Made by a program: the position numbers and the translations under genes | The notes under the pieces: generated by a model | The model's database searches: none | What the model was told of the DNA's origin: nothing | Seen by the model: the letters and a program-made list of their open reading frames with translations, nothing else | Source: Propioniciclava sinopodophylli | GTDB lineage: Bacteria; Actinomycetota; Actinomycetes; Propionibacteriales; Propionibacteriaceae | Assembly: GCF_004324755.1 (NCBI RefSeq) | Contig: NZ_SDMQ01000003.1 | Span: 62,001 to 126,000, forward strand | Length of the DNA stretch: 64,000 nt | Direction: 5' to 3' | Shown: positions 19,477 through 28,328 of the stretch, piece after piece | Numbering within the stretch: position 1 is the stretch's first letter | Layout of the letters: each line of letters opens with the position of its first letter

Positions 19477-20490
19477 TCAGCGGCGGTGCTCCCGGCCCAG
19501 GCCGATCTGCAGGTAGGCGGCGGCGAAAAGCCCCTTGGCGAGCACGGTGGCGTAGCGCTCCATCGTGGACCCGGTGGTGTGGGCCAGCGCGCAGACGCGG
19601 ACGTCCATGACGCGGGCGTTCTCCTCCAGGGCGTCGCGCTGCTCGTCGTTCTCCGCGTCGCCGTAGCCGTCGTCGACGATGACCAGTGCCGGGCGGGCCT
19701 CTTCCGACGCCTCGAACGGGTCGGCGAAGGGGTCACGCGGGCGGCTGCCGGCGATGATCGGCAGCAACTCAGCGGCGTCGGCGGCCAACGCCACCCGGCC
19801 GGACGCGGTGCGCACGGCCTCGGCGATGCGCCGCGAGGCGCGGGCGGCCAGCACCGACCCGCCCCAGATGACCGGCTGCGAGTCGGCCAGCTCGATGGCC
19901 AGCGCCTTGGCCGGGTTGGACGCGATGTCGAGGGCGTGCCCCGACTCGGCGGCGACCACGTCGAGGGCGTCCGCGACCGCGGGCGGCGAGATCGGGGCGC
20001 CCAGCCCCATTTCGTGCAGGGCCGCCAGCGCGACGATGGCGGCCGGCAGCGGGTCGCCGGAGGAGACCGGCAGCAGCGTCGTGGCCCGGGACTCCGACTG
20101 GCGCGCCAGCATGGAGTCCTCCGGGGCGGTGACGATCACGCGCGAGCCGCGGCGCAGGGCCTCGTGCACGCACGTGAGCGCCTGGGGCCCGCCACCGAGG
20201 ACGACGACGAGGTCGAGGGGGCCCACCCAGCCGGGCAGGCCGAGGCTCGGCCAGGCGACGAACGGGACGGGGCACACCGGCTCCAGGACGGCGCGCAGCA
20301 GCCGGGCCTCGGGGCCGACGGCGATGACGGCGCGGGGGCGCTCCTCGCCGGCGAGCGACGCGATCGCCGGCTCGGCGGCGGCTGCCTCGCGCCTCAGGCG
20401 CGCACCGGCCTCGGCCAGGGGCCGGAGCAACCGGTCGGCGCCCTCGAGCGCCTCCGCGTCGTCGAGGCGTCCGTCGTCGAACTCGACCAC
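19477..20490 (-). CDS. SIS-domain protein (phosphosugar isomerase-like, TobH-type)
   Basis: A 337-residue protein with two sugar-isomerase-like halves: LDLVVVLGGGPQALTCVHEALRRGSRVIVTAP, and a second half with LADSQPVIWGGSVLAARASRRIAEAV. It resembles the bifunctional glucose/mannose phosphate isomerase fold found next to manB in actinobacteria (called TobH). Catalysis is unproven. GTG 20490 lies 2 nt after the Trm112-gene stop, so it belongs to the manB-Trm112-SIS operon. Confidence 0.78.
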   Translation of the reverse strand: MVEFDDGRLDDAEALEGADRLLRPLAEAGARLRREAAAAEPAIASLAGEERPRAVIAVGPEARLLRAVLEPVCPVPFVAWPSLGLPGWVGPLDLVVVLGGGPQALTCVHEALRRGSRVIVTAPEDSMLARQSESRATTLLPVSSGDPLPAAIVALAALHEMGLGAPISPPAVADALDVVAAESGHALDIASNPAKALAIELADSQPVIWGGSVLAARASRRIAEAVRTASGRVALAADAAELLPIIAGSRPRDPFADPFEASEEARPALVIVDDGYGDAENDEQRDALEENARVMDVRVCALAHTTGSTMERYATVLAKGLFAAAYLQIGLGREHRR

Positions 20491-20492
20491 GA

Positions 20493-20678
20493 TCAGGACG
20501 CCTCGGGCGAGCGTGCCTCGTCCACCACGAGGATCGGGATGCCGCCGCGCACCGGGTACGCCAGCCCGCACTCGGGCGAGGTGCACACCAGTTCGGACGC
20601 CTCGTACGCCCAGGTCAGCTGCCCGTGGCAGGCCGGGCACACCAGCAACTCCAGGACACCGGGAACCAGGTCACTCAT
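20493..20678 (-). CDS. Trm112 family zinc-ribbon protein
   Basis: A 61-residue protein with cysteines 14, 17, 32 and 37 ([23 protein letters not shown]) forming a zinc ribbon, and the closing [11 protein letters not shown]. In other organisms Trm112 activates methyltransferases; its role beside manB is unknown. It overlaps the manB stop by 4 nt (ATGA). Confidence 0.88.
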   Translation of the reverse strand: MSDLVPGVLELLVCPACHGQLTWAYEASELVCTSPECGLAYPVRGGIPILVVDEARSPEAS

Positions 20679-22051
20679 CGTTCTCCTCCTCGGATCACAG
20701 CCAGGGCCTCGTCGCGCAGTCCGGCCATGGTGGCCGCGTCACGCGCCTCGACGTTGAGCCGCAGCAGCGGCTCGGTGTTGGACGGTCGGACGTTCACCCA
20801 CCAGTCGTCGCCGGAGATGGTGACCCCGTCCTCGTCGTCGATCGTGCCACGCCCGGCGAACGCGGCGCGCACCCGGTCGAGCACCGGTTCGACCGCCGGC
20901 ACGGTCGAGTTGATCTCGCCGGACGCCTCCCAGCCCGCGAACCGGGCCGCCAGCTCGGACATGGACGCCCCGCCGTGGCCCAGCATCGCCAGCACGTGCA
21001 GGCCCGCGAGCATGCCGGTGTCGGCGCCCCAGAAGTCGCGGAAGTAGTAGTGGGCCGAGTGCTCGCCGCCGAAGATGGCGTCGTGCTCGGCCATGTGCGC
21101 CTTGACGCTGGTGTGGCCGACCCGGCTGACCACGAGGGTGCCGCCGAGGGCGTCCACCACCTCGGCCACGGCGCGGGAGGTGATCTTGTTGATGACGATG
21201 GTGCTGCCCGGGTCGCGGGCGAGCTCCTGGCCGGCGATCATCGCGGTGATGACGGACGGGCTGACGACCTCGCCGCGCTCGTCGATGATGAAGCAGCGGT
21301 CGGCGTCGCCGTCGAAGACCAGCGCCACGTCGGCGCCGTGCTCGCGGACGGCGGCCTGCGCGGCCAGCAGGTTCTCGGGGATCAGCGGGTTCGGCATGTG
21401 GTTGGGGAACGTGCCGTCCAGGTCGAGGAACAGGCCGACGAGGTCGAGGCCGAGCGAGCCCAGCACCGCGGGGGTGGTCAGGCCGGCCATGCCGTTGCCG
21501 GCGTCCACGACGACCTTGAGCGGGCGCAGGCCGGTCAGGTCGACCAGCGAGTGCAGGTGGGCGGCGTAGCCCGTCAGCACGTCGATCGTCCGATAGGTGC
21601 CCTGAGCCTGTCGAAGGGCCTCGCCTGCCCCGGCGTCCAGCCCCATCGCGACGTCGCGCAGCTCGACCAGCGCCTCGGCGGGGACGGGGGCGGCGCCGGG
21701 CAGGCAGAACTTCACGCCGTTGTAGGCGGCCGGGTTGTGCGAGGCGGTGAACTGCACGCCGTGAAGGCCCAGCGTTCCCGACGCGTACCAGAGCGCGTCG
21801 GTGCTGGTGAGGCCGGCGTCCACCACGTGGGCACCCTCGGCGCGTGCGCCGGCGGCGAAGGCCTCGGCCACCTCGGCGCCGGTGACACGCATGTCGCGGC
21901 CCATGACGTACTCGGAGCCGGCCAGGCCGAAGACGCGCACGAACGCGGCTCCGACGGCGCGGACGCCGGCCAGGTCCCATTCGGCGCGCGGGACGCCGAT
22001 CAGGCCCCGGATGTCATTGGCCTTGAAGATGGTGGGTGAGAGCACCGTCAA
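20675..22051 (-). CDS. manB: Phosphomannomutase/phosphoglucomutase
   Basis: Interconverts hexose 6- and 1-phosphates, supplying mannose-1-phosphate for the GDP-mannose enzyme encoded nearby. The 458 residues contain the phosphoserine loop [12 protein letters not shown] (Ser104), the Mg site FDGDADRC, the sugar loop [10 protein letters not shown] and the phosphate loop RPSNTEP. Residues about 145-151 (ALRQAQG) are encoded by a REP-like word and have no counterpart in the family core, apparently a tolerated insertion. Gene order with whiB2, DUF3499 and the SIS gene is conserved in actinobacteria. Confidence 0.94.
   Translation of the reverse strand: MTVLSPTIFKANDIRGLIGVPRAEWDLAGVRAVGAAFVRVFGLAGSEYVMGRDMRVTGAEVAEAFAAGARAEGAHVVDAGLTSTDALWYASGTLGLHGVQFTASHNPAAYNGVKFCLPGAAPVPAEALVELRDVAMGLDAGAGEALRQAQGTYRTIDVLTGYAAHLHSLVDLTGLRPLKVVVDAGNGMAGLTTPAVLGSLGLDLVGLFLDLDGTFPNHMPNPLIPENLLAAQAAVREHGADVALVFDGDADRCFIIDERGEVVSPSVITAMIAGQELARDPGSTIVINKITSRAVAEVVDALGGTLVVSRVGHTSVKAHMAEHDAIFGGEHSAHYYFRDFWGADTGMLAGLHVLAMLGHGGASMSELAARFAGWEASGEINSTVPAVEPVLDRVRAAFAGRGTIDDEDGVTISGDDWWVNVRPSNTEPLLRLNVEARDAATMAGLRDEALAVIRGGER
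21600..21618. repeat. REP-like word inside manB
   Basis: CCCTGAGCCTGTCGAAGGG lies within the manB reading frame. I recall this word as a dispersed repeat of high-GC actinobacteria; it was not checked here. Confidence 0.6.
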
Positions 22052-22054
22052 AGA

Positions 22055-22423
22055 CTACCGGCTGCGGTCAGCCGGATCGGCCACGACGCCGAGGTGGCCC
22101 TTGCGTCGGGTGAGCTGCGGTTCGGACGCCGCGGGCGGGCCGGGCTCGCCCCAGCTGAAGCCCACCTCGCGGACCGCGTCGGCCAGCGCGAGCAGGTCGT
22201 CGTGGGTGTGCGCGGGACCGCCCTCCTCGAGCGGGAGGCGGATGAGCTCCCACCCGCGCGGAGTCGACAGGCCGGCGCAGTGGTCGCGGCACAGGTCGTG
22301 GGATCCCGGCTCGTGGCGCAGGGCCAGCGGGCCGACCACGGCGGCGCGGTCGGCGTAGGCGTACGTCAGGGTGGCGACGGCCATCTGCTGGCACCCCGTC
22401 CGGGAACACTGCCGCTGCTTCAC
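22055..22423 (-). CDS. DUF3499 family protein
   Basis: A 122-residue actinobacterial protein of unknown function. It has CSRTGCQQMAVATLTYAYAD and HEPGSHDLCRDHCAGLSTPRGWELIRL, where the two CxxxxC/CxxxC pairs look metal-binding. GTG 22423 is chosen because TAGCGT lies 7 nt before it; GTG 22432 is the alternative. It is divergent from the metallopeptidase-family gene and precedes manB. Confidence 0.87.
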   Translation of the reverse strand: MKQRQCSRTGCQQMAVATLTYAYADRAAVVGPLALRHEPGSHDLCRDHCAGLSTPRGWELIRLPLEEGGPAHTHDDLLALADAVREVGFSWGEPGPPAASEPQLTRRKGHLGVVADPADRSR

Positions 22424-22479
22424 CCGCAGCACGCTACCGGCGCCGCGCGTCCGCCCCCTGGTGCGACACCCGCCGGGGC

Positions 22480-22485
22480 TACAGT
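22480..22485 (+). promoter_or_regulatory. -10 of metallopeptidase-family gene
   Basis: TACAGT ends 7 nt before the ATG at 22493. The divergent TAGCGT for the DUF3499 gene is at 22431-22436 on the minus strand. Confidence 0.5.
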
Positions 22486-22492
22486 GGCGGCC

Positions 22493-22939
22493 ATGCTGAA
22501 GAGTCGCGACCGCCACAACCGGGGGCTGCGCGGACGCCTCGCGTGGCCGAACCCGTACACCGGCGCCCCCGTGCCGCTGCGGTCGCGCCAGACGAAGGCG
22601 GAGTTCTTCACGATGTGCGTCCACGACGCGCTCACGCAGATCCAGGAGCACTGCCCACGCGCGCTCGCGGGCATCGACGTCGGCATCGAGGACGTCCCGG
22701 TGGTGGGCCTGGGCTGGACGCGGGAGCGGGTCCCGCTGGCCGCGGCCGTGTCGGCGACGCCCGAGGTGAACGGCCAGGTCGTGGTGTTCCGGCGCCCCCT
22801 GGAGCGGCGGGCGCGGACGCGGCAGGGCCTGCGCATCCTGGTGTTCCGGACGATCGTGGAGCAGCTCAGCGAGGCGACCGCGATCCCCGTGGACGAGATC
22901 GACCCGCAGGGGCACCGCGAGGACGACGACTGGGACTGA
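22493..22939 (+). CDS. Metallopeptidase-family (zincin-like) protein without HExxH
   Basis: A 148-residue member of the actinobacterial family beside DUF3499 and whiB2, annotated as metallopeptidase. It has FFTMCVHDALTQIQEHCPRAL and VEDVPVVGL-like strands, and closes with VFRTIVEQLSEATAIPVDEIDPQ. The helix that would carry HExxH reads VFRTIVEQLSE, so the zinc site is absent and peptidase activity is doubtful. It may be a structural or inactive homolog. Confidence 0.8.
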   Translation: MLKSRDRHNRGLRGRLAWPNPYTGAPVPLRSRQTKAEFFTMCVHDALTQIQEHCPRALAGIDVGIEDVPVVGLGWTRERVPLAAAVSATPEVNGQVVVFRRPLERRARTRQGLRILVFRTIVEQLSEATAIPVDEIDPQGHREDDDWD

Positions 22940-22957
22940 GGCCCCTGAGGAGATGGG

Positions 22958-23215
22958 TCAGACGGCGCGGCGCTTGAGCTTGCGGCGCTCGCGCTCGGAC
23001 AGGCCGCCCCAGATGCCGAAGCGCTCGTCGTGGGCCAGCGCATACTCGAGGCACTCGGAGCGCACGTCGCAGGTCTGGCACACCTTCTTGGCCTCACGCG
23101 TCGAGCCCCCCTTCTCGGGGAAGAAGGCCTCGGGGTCGGTCTGGGCGCACAGGGCGCGCTCCTGCCACCCCAACAATCCCTCGTCGGTCGTGGCGACAAT
23201 TGTGAGCTCGCGCAT
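22958..23215 (-). CDS. whiB2: WhiB-family Fe-S regulator (WhiB2/WhmD type)
   Basis: An 85-residue 4Fe-4S transcription factor, in this subclass linked to cell division and septation. The four cluster cysteines are C23, C46, C49 and C55 (C-x2-C-x5-C core), followed by the G(I)WGG turn at 67-71 and a basic tail ERRKLKRR for DNA contact. GAGGAGGG provides a strong ribosome binding site. Its neighbours match the mycobacterial whiB2 locus. Confidence 0.93.
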   Translation of the reverse strand: MRELTIVATTDEGLLGWQERALCAQTDPEAFFPEKGGSTREAKKVCQTCDVRSECLEYALAHDERFGIWGGLSERERRKLKRRAV

Positions 23216-23262
23216 GCTTCTGGACCCTCCTCGACTCGCCGACGACGATGCTTGACACAGGA

Positions 23263-23292
23263 ATTACACCCTTGTCATTACTCGTTAGTCAA
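23263..23292 (-). promoter_or_regulatory. whiB2 promoter
   Basis: Minus strand TTGACT (23292-23287), an 18-nt spacer and TGTAAT (23268-23263), in an AT-rich 70-bp patch. It leaves a leader of about 40 nt. Confidence 0.6.
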
Positions 23293-23336
23293 GCCGGATC
23301 CAGGATATCTGTCGACAAATCCCACTCAGGGACCGC

Positions 23337-24047
23337 TCAGGCGCGACCCTCGTCGCCCTCCTCCAGGGCCGGGCGAACGCCCGCGTCCTCGCCCCCGTCC
23401 AGGTCGGGCCGGGCCACCGGACGCCAGCCACCCCCCTCCCCCGGGACGCCGTACGAGGTCGGCTGGGCCCCGCTGGCGGCCTCGCTGGCCGACGTCCAGA
23501 CCGAGCCGGCCGCGGCGTCCGGGCGCCAGGTCGGGGCCGGCAGGGACTCCTCGGGCTCGGCGGGCGCGACCTCGGCGCCGGCCACCGGCGCCGGGCCGGC
23601 GACGTCGATGCGCCCCGCCGTCAGGCCGCGGTGGACGAGCCACAGGGTGACCATGCCCACGACCTTCAGCACGATGTCGAGCAGCACCCCGAGGAACTCC
23701 AACACCACGGCCAGCGCCCCCGCCGAGGCGGGCAGCCCCAACAGCGCGGCGACCACGGTGAGCACGGTGCCGATGGTCACGACGGTGGCGGCCGCGGCGA
23801 CGAGGCGGCGGGCGCTCGGGACCGGCGCGTGGAACACGCACGCGATGACCAGCGCCACCAGGGCCAGCAGCAGCGTGAGGCTCATCGCCTGCAGCGCCAC
23901 GTCCTGGGCGGCGGCGGACAACGAGACCCCGCCGGTGGTCAGGGCGAGCACGAAGCGGACGACCGCCAGGACGATGCTGACCGCGGTCACGCCGACCATG
24001 ATCCAGGCGGCGGGTTCGCGCAGGCGCATCAGGTTCTCGATCATCAC
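23337..24047 (-). CDS. Hypothetical four-helix membrane protein
   Basis: A 236-residue protein not recognised from any family. Four hydrophobic segments lie at about residues 15-35, 48-70, 80-103 and 110-137, followed by a soluble Pro/Glu/Ala-rich tail of about 95 residues that would probably be cytoplasmic. The start is a GTG-ATG pair (24047/24044) 8-11 nt after the manC stop, so it is expressed with manC. Role unknown. Confidence 0.7.
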   Translation of the reverse strand: MMIENLMRLREPAAWIMVGVTAVSIVLAVVRFVLALTTGGVSLSAAAQDVALQAMSLTLLLALVALVIACVFHAPVPSARRLVAAAATVVTIGTVLTVVAALLGLPASAGALAVVLEFLGVLLDIVLKVVGMVTLWLVHRGLTAGRIDVAGPAPVAGAEVAPAEPEESLPAPTWRPDAAAGSVWTSASEAASGAQPTSYGVPGEGGGWRPVARPDLDGGEDAGVRPALEEGDEGRA

Positions 24048-24055
24048 GGGGCCTT

Positions 24056-25132
24056 TCAGGTGAAGTCGGGGCCCGCGGCGTCCGCCACGGCGGCGACGAC
24101 GGACTTGACGGACTCGGCACCGGCCAGCGTGGTGACGAGCGTGGCGTCGGGGGTGTGCACGACGACCATGCCGGTGGTACCCGAGACGGCCACGACGTGG
24201 GCGTCCACGGTGTTGATCACCAGGTTGTCGCGGGCGTCGGTGAGCGCGGTCAGGCCGTCGACGACGTTGCCGTCGGCGTCGGCGGTCAGCACCTCCGCCA
24301 GGCTGGCGAAGCCACCGACGTCACGCCAGTCGATGGGGAGCGCGACCGCGACGACCCTCCCGGTGGCCGCCCCCCGGGAGACGGGCTCCATGATCCCGAA
24401 GTCGACCGAGGTCTTGCGCAGCGTGGGGAAGATCTCCTCCAGCCGGTCGGGCTCGGCGGCCAGCTCGGAGACGGCCGCGTGGGTGGCCGGCTCGAGCGCG
24501 GCGAGTTGGTCGAGGAAGGTGCTGGCGCGCCACACGAACATGCCGGCGTTCCACCAGTACTCCCCCGAGGCGAGGTAGGCGCCGGCGGTGTCGGCGTCCG
24601 GCTTCTCGCGGAATTCCCGCACGGTGCACGCGCTGGGGAAGCCCGCCAGCGGCTCGCCGCGGTGCAGGTAGCCGTACCCCGTGTGCGGGCTGGTGGGCAC
24701 CACGCCGAGGGTGACCAGCGCGCGGTCGTCGGACTCGGCGACGGCGAAGGCCTCCTCCAGGGCGGCGACGAAGGCGTCGACGGGCTCGATGAGCTGGTCG
24801 GCCGTCAGCTGCGCGATGACGGCGTCCGGGTCGCGGCGGGCCAGCACGGCGGCGGGCCAGGCGACCGCGTTGAGCGAGTCGCGACCGACGGGCTCGCCGA
24901 GCAGGTTCTGGGGGGCGACCTCGGGCAGGTCCTCGCGGACGGCGTCCAGGTAGGGGGCTCCGGTGACGACGAGGACGCGCTCGGCCGGGACGACCCGGGT
25001 CGCGCGCTCGAATGCGAGGCGGAGCAGGCTGGTGCCCCCGATGAGCTTGAGGAGCTGCTTGGGGGTGCCCCGCCGGGACAAGGGCCACAGGCGCGTACCC
25101 GAGCCGCCCGCCATGATGACGACATAGCGCAT
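24056..25132 (-). CDS. manC: Mannose-1-phosphate guanylyltransferase
   Basis: Makes GDP-mannose from mannose-1-phosphate and GTP for glycolipids and cell-envelope mannosylation. The 358 residues show the nucleotidyltransferase signature VVIMAGGSGTRLWPLSRRGTPKQLL at the N-terminus, with FREKPDADTAGAYL and WNAGMFVW further in. ATG 25132 is at the homologous start, and TAGCAT (25140-25145) ends 7 nt before it. It is divergent from the TIGR03089 gene. Confidence 0.94.
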   Translation of the reverse strand: MRYVVIMAGGSGTRLWPLSRRGTPKQLLKLIGGTSLLRLAFERATRVVPAERVLVVTGAPYLDAVREDLPEVAPQNLLGEPVGRDSLNAVAWPAAVLARRDPDAVIAQLTADQLIEPVDAFVAALEEAFAVAESDDRALVTLGVVPTSPHTGYGYLHRGEPLAGFPSACTVREFREKPDADTAGAYLASGEYWWNAGMFVWRASTFLDQLAALEPATHAAVSELAAEPDRLEEIFPTLRKTSVDFGIMEPVSRGAATGRVVAVALPIDWRDVGGFASLAEVLTADADGNVVDGLTALTDARDNLVINTVDAHVVAVSGTTGMVVVHTPDATLVTTLAGAESVKSVVAAVADAAGPDFT

Positions 25133-25139
25133 GATCCGC

Positions 25140-25161
25140 ATGCTACTGGCGAACCTATGCT
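25140..25161. promoter_or_regulatory. Divergent leaderless promoters manC / TIGR03089 gene
   Basis: TAGCAT on the minus strand (25145-25140) ends 7 nt before the manC ATG. TATGCT on the plus strand (25156-25161) ends 6 nt before the GTG at 25168. The two -10 boxes are only 10 bp apart. Confidence 0.6.
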
Positions 25162-25167
25162 GGGCCC

Positions 25168-25854
25168 GTGATCCCACTCCGCCCTGTCAGCGTCCAGTTG
25201 GAGCGCCTGGTGCGCACGTCCGGCGGCGCCCCGCTGCTGACCCACTACGGGCCGGCCGGTGAGCGCACGGAGCTGTCGGTGGCCAGCTTCGCCAACTGGG
25301 TGGCCAAGACCGTGAACCTCCTCGATGAGGTGGGAGCGGACGCCGACACCACCGTCGCGCTGCCCGTGCTGGCGCAGCGTCCGGCGCACTGGATGGGCCT
25401 GGTCTGGCCGTTCGCCCTGTGGCAGGCGGGCCTGCCCGTGACTCCTGCGGCGGACGCCCCGGACCTGGCCGTCGTCGGCCCGACCGACCCCGCCCCCGTG
25501 GCGGCCACGACCTTCGCCTGCTCGCTCGACCCGTGGGGGCGCGCGCTGGCCGGCCTGCCGGACGGCGTCGCCGACTACAGCAGCGAGGCGCTCGCGCAGT
25601 CGGACGCCGCGGCCCTGACCCCGGCGGCCCCGGACGCGCCGGCGTGGGCCGAGCCCGGGCGCGAACTGACGGTGGGTGACATCGCCGGTCTCGACCCCAT
25701 CGCCGACCGGGTGCTCGCCCGGCCCACCACCGCGTGGGAGGCGACGGAACTCCTCGCCCGGGCGATCCTGGGCGGCGGGTCAGTCGTGTTCACCGAATCC
25801 GAAGGCGACCCGGCGCGCACCGCATCCGCGGAGAAGGCGCGGGTCGTAGCATGA
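25168..25854 (+). CDS. TIGR03089 family protein
   Basis: A 228-residue actinobacterial protein related to the N-terminal part of AMP-dependent ligases, with LTHYGPAGERTELSVASFANWVAKTVNLL and LPVLAQRPAHWMGLVWPFALWQAGLPV. It lacks the ATP-binding P-loop and acyl-adenylation core, so it is probably not a full ligase. Function is unknown. The GTG start is set by the leaderless promoter. Confidence 0.85.
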   Translation: MIPLRPVSVQLERLVRTSGGAPLLTHYGPAGERTELSVASFANWVAKTVNLLDEVGADADTTVALPVLAQRPAHWMGLVWPFALWQAGLPVTPAADAPDLAVVGPTDPAPVAATTFACSLDPWGRALAGLPDGVADYSSEALAQSDAAALTPAAPDAPAWAEPGRELTVGDIAGLDPIADRVLARPTTAWEATELLARAILGGGSVVFTESEGDPARTASAEKARVVA

Positions 25855-25882
25855 GGCGACCCGCCCTCGGAAGGACCCTGCG

Positions 25883-26728
25883 ATGACCCTCTCCCGCCGC
25901 GGCCTCTTGCTCGGCGCGACCTCCGCCGTGGTGCTGGCCGGCTGTTCCCGCGGGCCGGCACCGCTGAAGACGCCCGAGGCACCCCCGACGGGCAGCGTGC
26001 GGGCCCAGCTGCAGTCGGTGATGGACACCTACGGCACCAACACCGACAAGCTCGGCCTGTCGGTCAAGGACCTGCGCACCGGCCAGGAGTTCTCCTGGCG
26101 GGGCGACTTTGCCACCAACTCGGCCTCGATGGCCAAGGTGATGATCGTCCTGCTCGCCCTCAACAAGGCACGCCGCGCGGGCGAGGAGCTGAGCTTCGAG
26201 AACTACGGGCGCGCCTCGCGGGCCATCATCGACTCGGAGAACGACCCGGCCGACGAGCTGTGGGAGTGGGCCGGCGGCCGCGACGCCTACACCGCGCTGG
26301 CCCAGGAGCTCAGGCTGCCCAACACCCGCGGGCACGCCGACAGCGAGTTCTGGTCCTGGACGCACACCACCCCAGACGACCAGCGCAGGCTCGCCGACCT
26401 GCTGGTGCACGGCACCCCGGCGGTCACCGACGAGGACCGCCTCTACCTGCTCGACCTGATGTCGAAGACCTCGTCGTCCCAGACGTGGGGCGTGGGGCAC
26501 GACAAGCGCCGCGGCGTCCGCGTCAGCATGAAGAACGGCTGGGTGCAGTTCAAGAGCATGGACAACCTGTGGGGTGTGAACTCCATGGGCCACGTGGTGG
26601 GCGAGGGCCGCGACTACGTGGCGGCGATCATGACCCGCATGCCCACCTTCGACGAGGGCCGCAACCTGCTCGACGCCATCGGTGCGGACCTGTTCTGCAT
26701 CCTCGAGGGCGAACTCACCGCCGACTGA
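25883..26728 (+). CDS. Beta-lactamase-fold serine hydrolase lipoprotein
   Basis: A 281-residue exported protein. The N-terminus SRRGLLLGATSAVVLAGC is a lipoprotein signal with twin-Arg, lipidated at Cys21. It has the class A beta-lactamase-like elements S82-M-A-K85 and S118-E-N120, with loops LDLMSKTSSSQTWG and KNGW standing for the KTG strand. It is more likely a cell-wall or regulatory hydrolase than a resistance enzyme, because the Glu166 omega loop is not evident. It converges on the LCP gene with 16 nt between stops. Confidence 0.82.
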   Translation: MTLSRRGLLLGATSAVVLAGCSRGPAPLKTPEAPPTGSVRAQLQSVMDTYGTNTDKLGLSVKDLRTGQEFSWRGDFATNSASMAKVMIVLLALNKARRAGEELSFENYGRASRAIIDSENDPADELWEWAGGRDAYTALAQELRLPNTRGHADSEFWSWTHTTPDDQRRLADLLVHGTPAVTDEDRLYLLDLMSKTSSSQTWGVGHDKRRGVRVSMKNGWVQFKSMDNLWGVNSMGHVVGEGRDYVAAIMTRMPTFDEGRNLLDAIGADLFCILEGELTAD

Positions 26729-26744
26729 GCCCGGCCGCAGCCCC

Positions 26745-28241
26745 TCAGTCCACGCTGCAGACCACAGCGAGGTCGTCGGCCCGGCTGTCCATCTTGAAGC
26801 CGGCGCCGGTCTCGGGGGCCGTGCTCGCGACCACCGGCGCGGGTTGGTCCGACGGCGCCCGGGTGGGCGCGGGGGCCGCCGGCGCCGTGGTCGGGGCGGG
26901 CTCGGCGCTCGGGCTCGCGGCCGCCTCGCGGTCGAGCTGCTTCGAGGCGCCGATCGCGTCCTTGACGGTCGACCGGATCAGGCCGAAGTCCGGCTTGGCC
27001 GGTTCGACCAGCGGCGGTGCGAAGCTCACCGAGGCGATGGGGAGGCGGCGTCCAGCGTCGGCCAGCTCGGCCAGGTGCGCCAGCTGGGTGGTGGGCACGT
27101 CGGTGCGCACCATGGAGCTGCCGGCGGCGGCCAGCTCCGTGAACCGCGTGACGACGTTGAGGGGCGTCACCTGCTTGGCCAGCGCGTTGATCACGCACTT
27201 CTGGCGGACCATCCGCTCGTAGTCGGACGAGCCGTGGCGCGACCGGGCGAACCACAGGGCCTGGAAGCCGTCCAGGTGGACCTCCTCGCCGGGCTGGATG
27301 TAGCCCTCGACCCTGGCCGAGCCGCCGCCGATCGGGACAGCCTTGGCGATGTCGAGCGTGACGCCGCCGAGGGCGTCCACCAGCGACCGGAAGCCGCGCA
27401 TGTCGACCATCGCGTAGTAGTTCAGCTTGAGCCCGAGCGTCTCGGAGATGACGTCGCGGGTGGCCACCAGGCCGGGGTTCTTGACGCCGGTGAACAGGGC
27501 GGGGTGCTTCTCGGCTTCGTGGTGGACGGCGTTGAGCAGGCAGCTCTGGTCCTCGCACCAGAAGCCCTGGGGGTAGAGCTTGCGCAGGGGCGACGACGAC
27601 GGGAACGGTGCCCGCTGCAGGTTACGGGGCAGGCTGAACAGGACGGTCCGGCCGGTGTCGACGCTGACCGAGGCGACCATCATCGTGTCGGTGCGGATGC
27701 CCGGGCGGTCGGGTTCGGCGTCCACGCCGAGCAGGAGGACGTTGATGCGCCCATCCACCGCGGCGGCGTCCCCGCCCCCGCCGAAGACCGCGCCGAACAG
27801 TTCGGCCTGGCTGCGCGACAGTGTCGAGGCCTGCACCGAGCCGAAGCCGATCGCGAGCGCGAGCACGCCCGACAGGGCGGCCATCCCCCACCCGCGGCGT
27901 CCCATCTGGGTCGGGCGTGAGATCCGCCAAGCGTCCAGCATGAGGAGGGCCCAGCCGGCGCCGAGCGCGAGCACGGCGACCGAGCCGAACCACTGGGTGG
28001 CGGGGTGCGCGTACAGGGCGATGGCCCAGTCGCGGCGCAGGAACACCAGGGCGGCGAACGCGATCCCGACGCCAACGACCGACATCCAGACCCGTAGGGC
28101 GAACCGGCCCAGGCCGACGCCGCCGGCGATCACCTGCGCGGAGCCAGGCACGAGCAACGTCAGCACCAGCAGCGACACGCCACGGCGGAACGCGATGCGT
28201 TCGCTGCGCTGGCGGGCCGTGGGCACGGTCGCGTCGGACAT
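26745..28241 (-). CDS. LytR-CpsA-Psr (LCP) family protein
   Basis: A 498-residue membrane-anchored phosphotransferase that attaches glycopolymers to peptidoglycan. Four hydrophobic segments occupy about residues 22-150, and an LCP domain follows from about 165 (INVLLLGVDAE, GIRTDTMMVASV, SLPRNLQ, QALWFARSRHGSSDYERMVRQK), including the conserved Asp and Arg residues that bind the lipid pyrophosphate. The C-terminal tail is Ala/Pro-rich. GAGGCGAGGT gives a ribosome binding site. Confidence 0.93.
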   Translation of the reverse strand: MSDATVPTARQRSERIAFRRGVSLLVLTLLVPGSAQVIAGGVGLGRFALRVWMSVVGVGIAFAALVFLRRDWAIALYAHPATQWFGSVAVLALGAGWALLMLDAWRISRPTQMGRRGWGMAALSGVLALAIGFGSVQASTLSRSQAELFGAVFGGGGDAAAVDGRINVLLLGVDAEPDRPGIRTDTMMVASVSVDTGRTVLFSLPRNLQRAPFPSSSPLRKLYPQGFWCEDQSCLLNAVHHEAEKHPALFTGVKNPGLVATRDVISETLGLKLNYYAMVDMRGFRSLVDALGGVTLDIAKAVPIGGGSARVEGYIQPGEEVHLDGFQALWFARSRHGSSDYERMVRQKCVINALAKQVTPLNVVTRFTELAAAGSSMVRTDVPTTQLAHLAELADAGRRLPIASVSFAPPLVEPAKPDFGLIRSTVKDAIGASKQLDREAAASPSAEPAPTTAPAAPAPTRAPSDQPAPVVASTAPETGAGFKMDSRADDLAVVCSVD

Positions 28242-28328
28242 ACCTCGCCTCTGGGGGAAGACAGCAGGAGCAGGTTTCTCCCAGTGTGGTGGGTCCGGAC
28301 GCCCGCGCCACGCAGGGCGCCCGGCGTG

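Noticed and set aside
22461-22468. GTGCGACA before the metallopeptidase gene as another copy of the 9892 element
   Set aside because: Only one 8-mer, with no inverted partner nearby.
25883-26728. Class A beta-lactamase
   Set aside because: The SxxK and SxN motifs are present, but there is no clear omega-loop Glu or KTG, and the protein is a lipoprotein in a cell-wall gene context.
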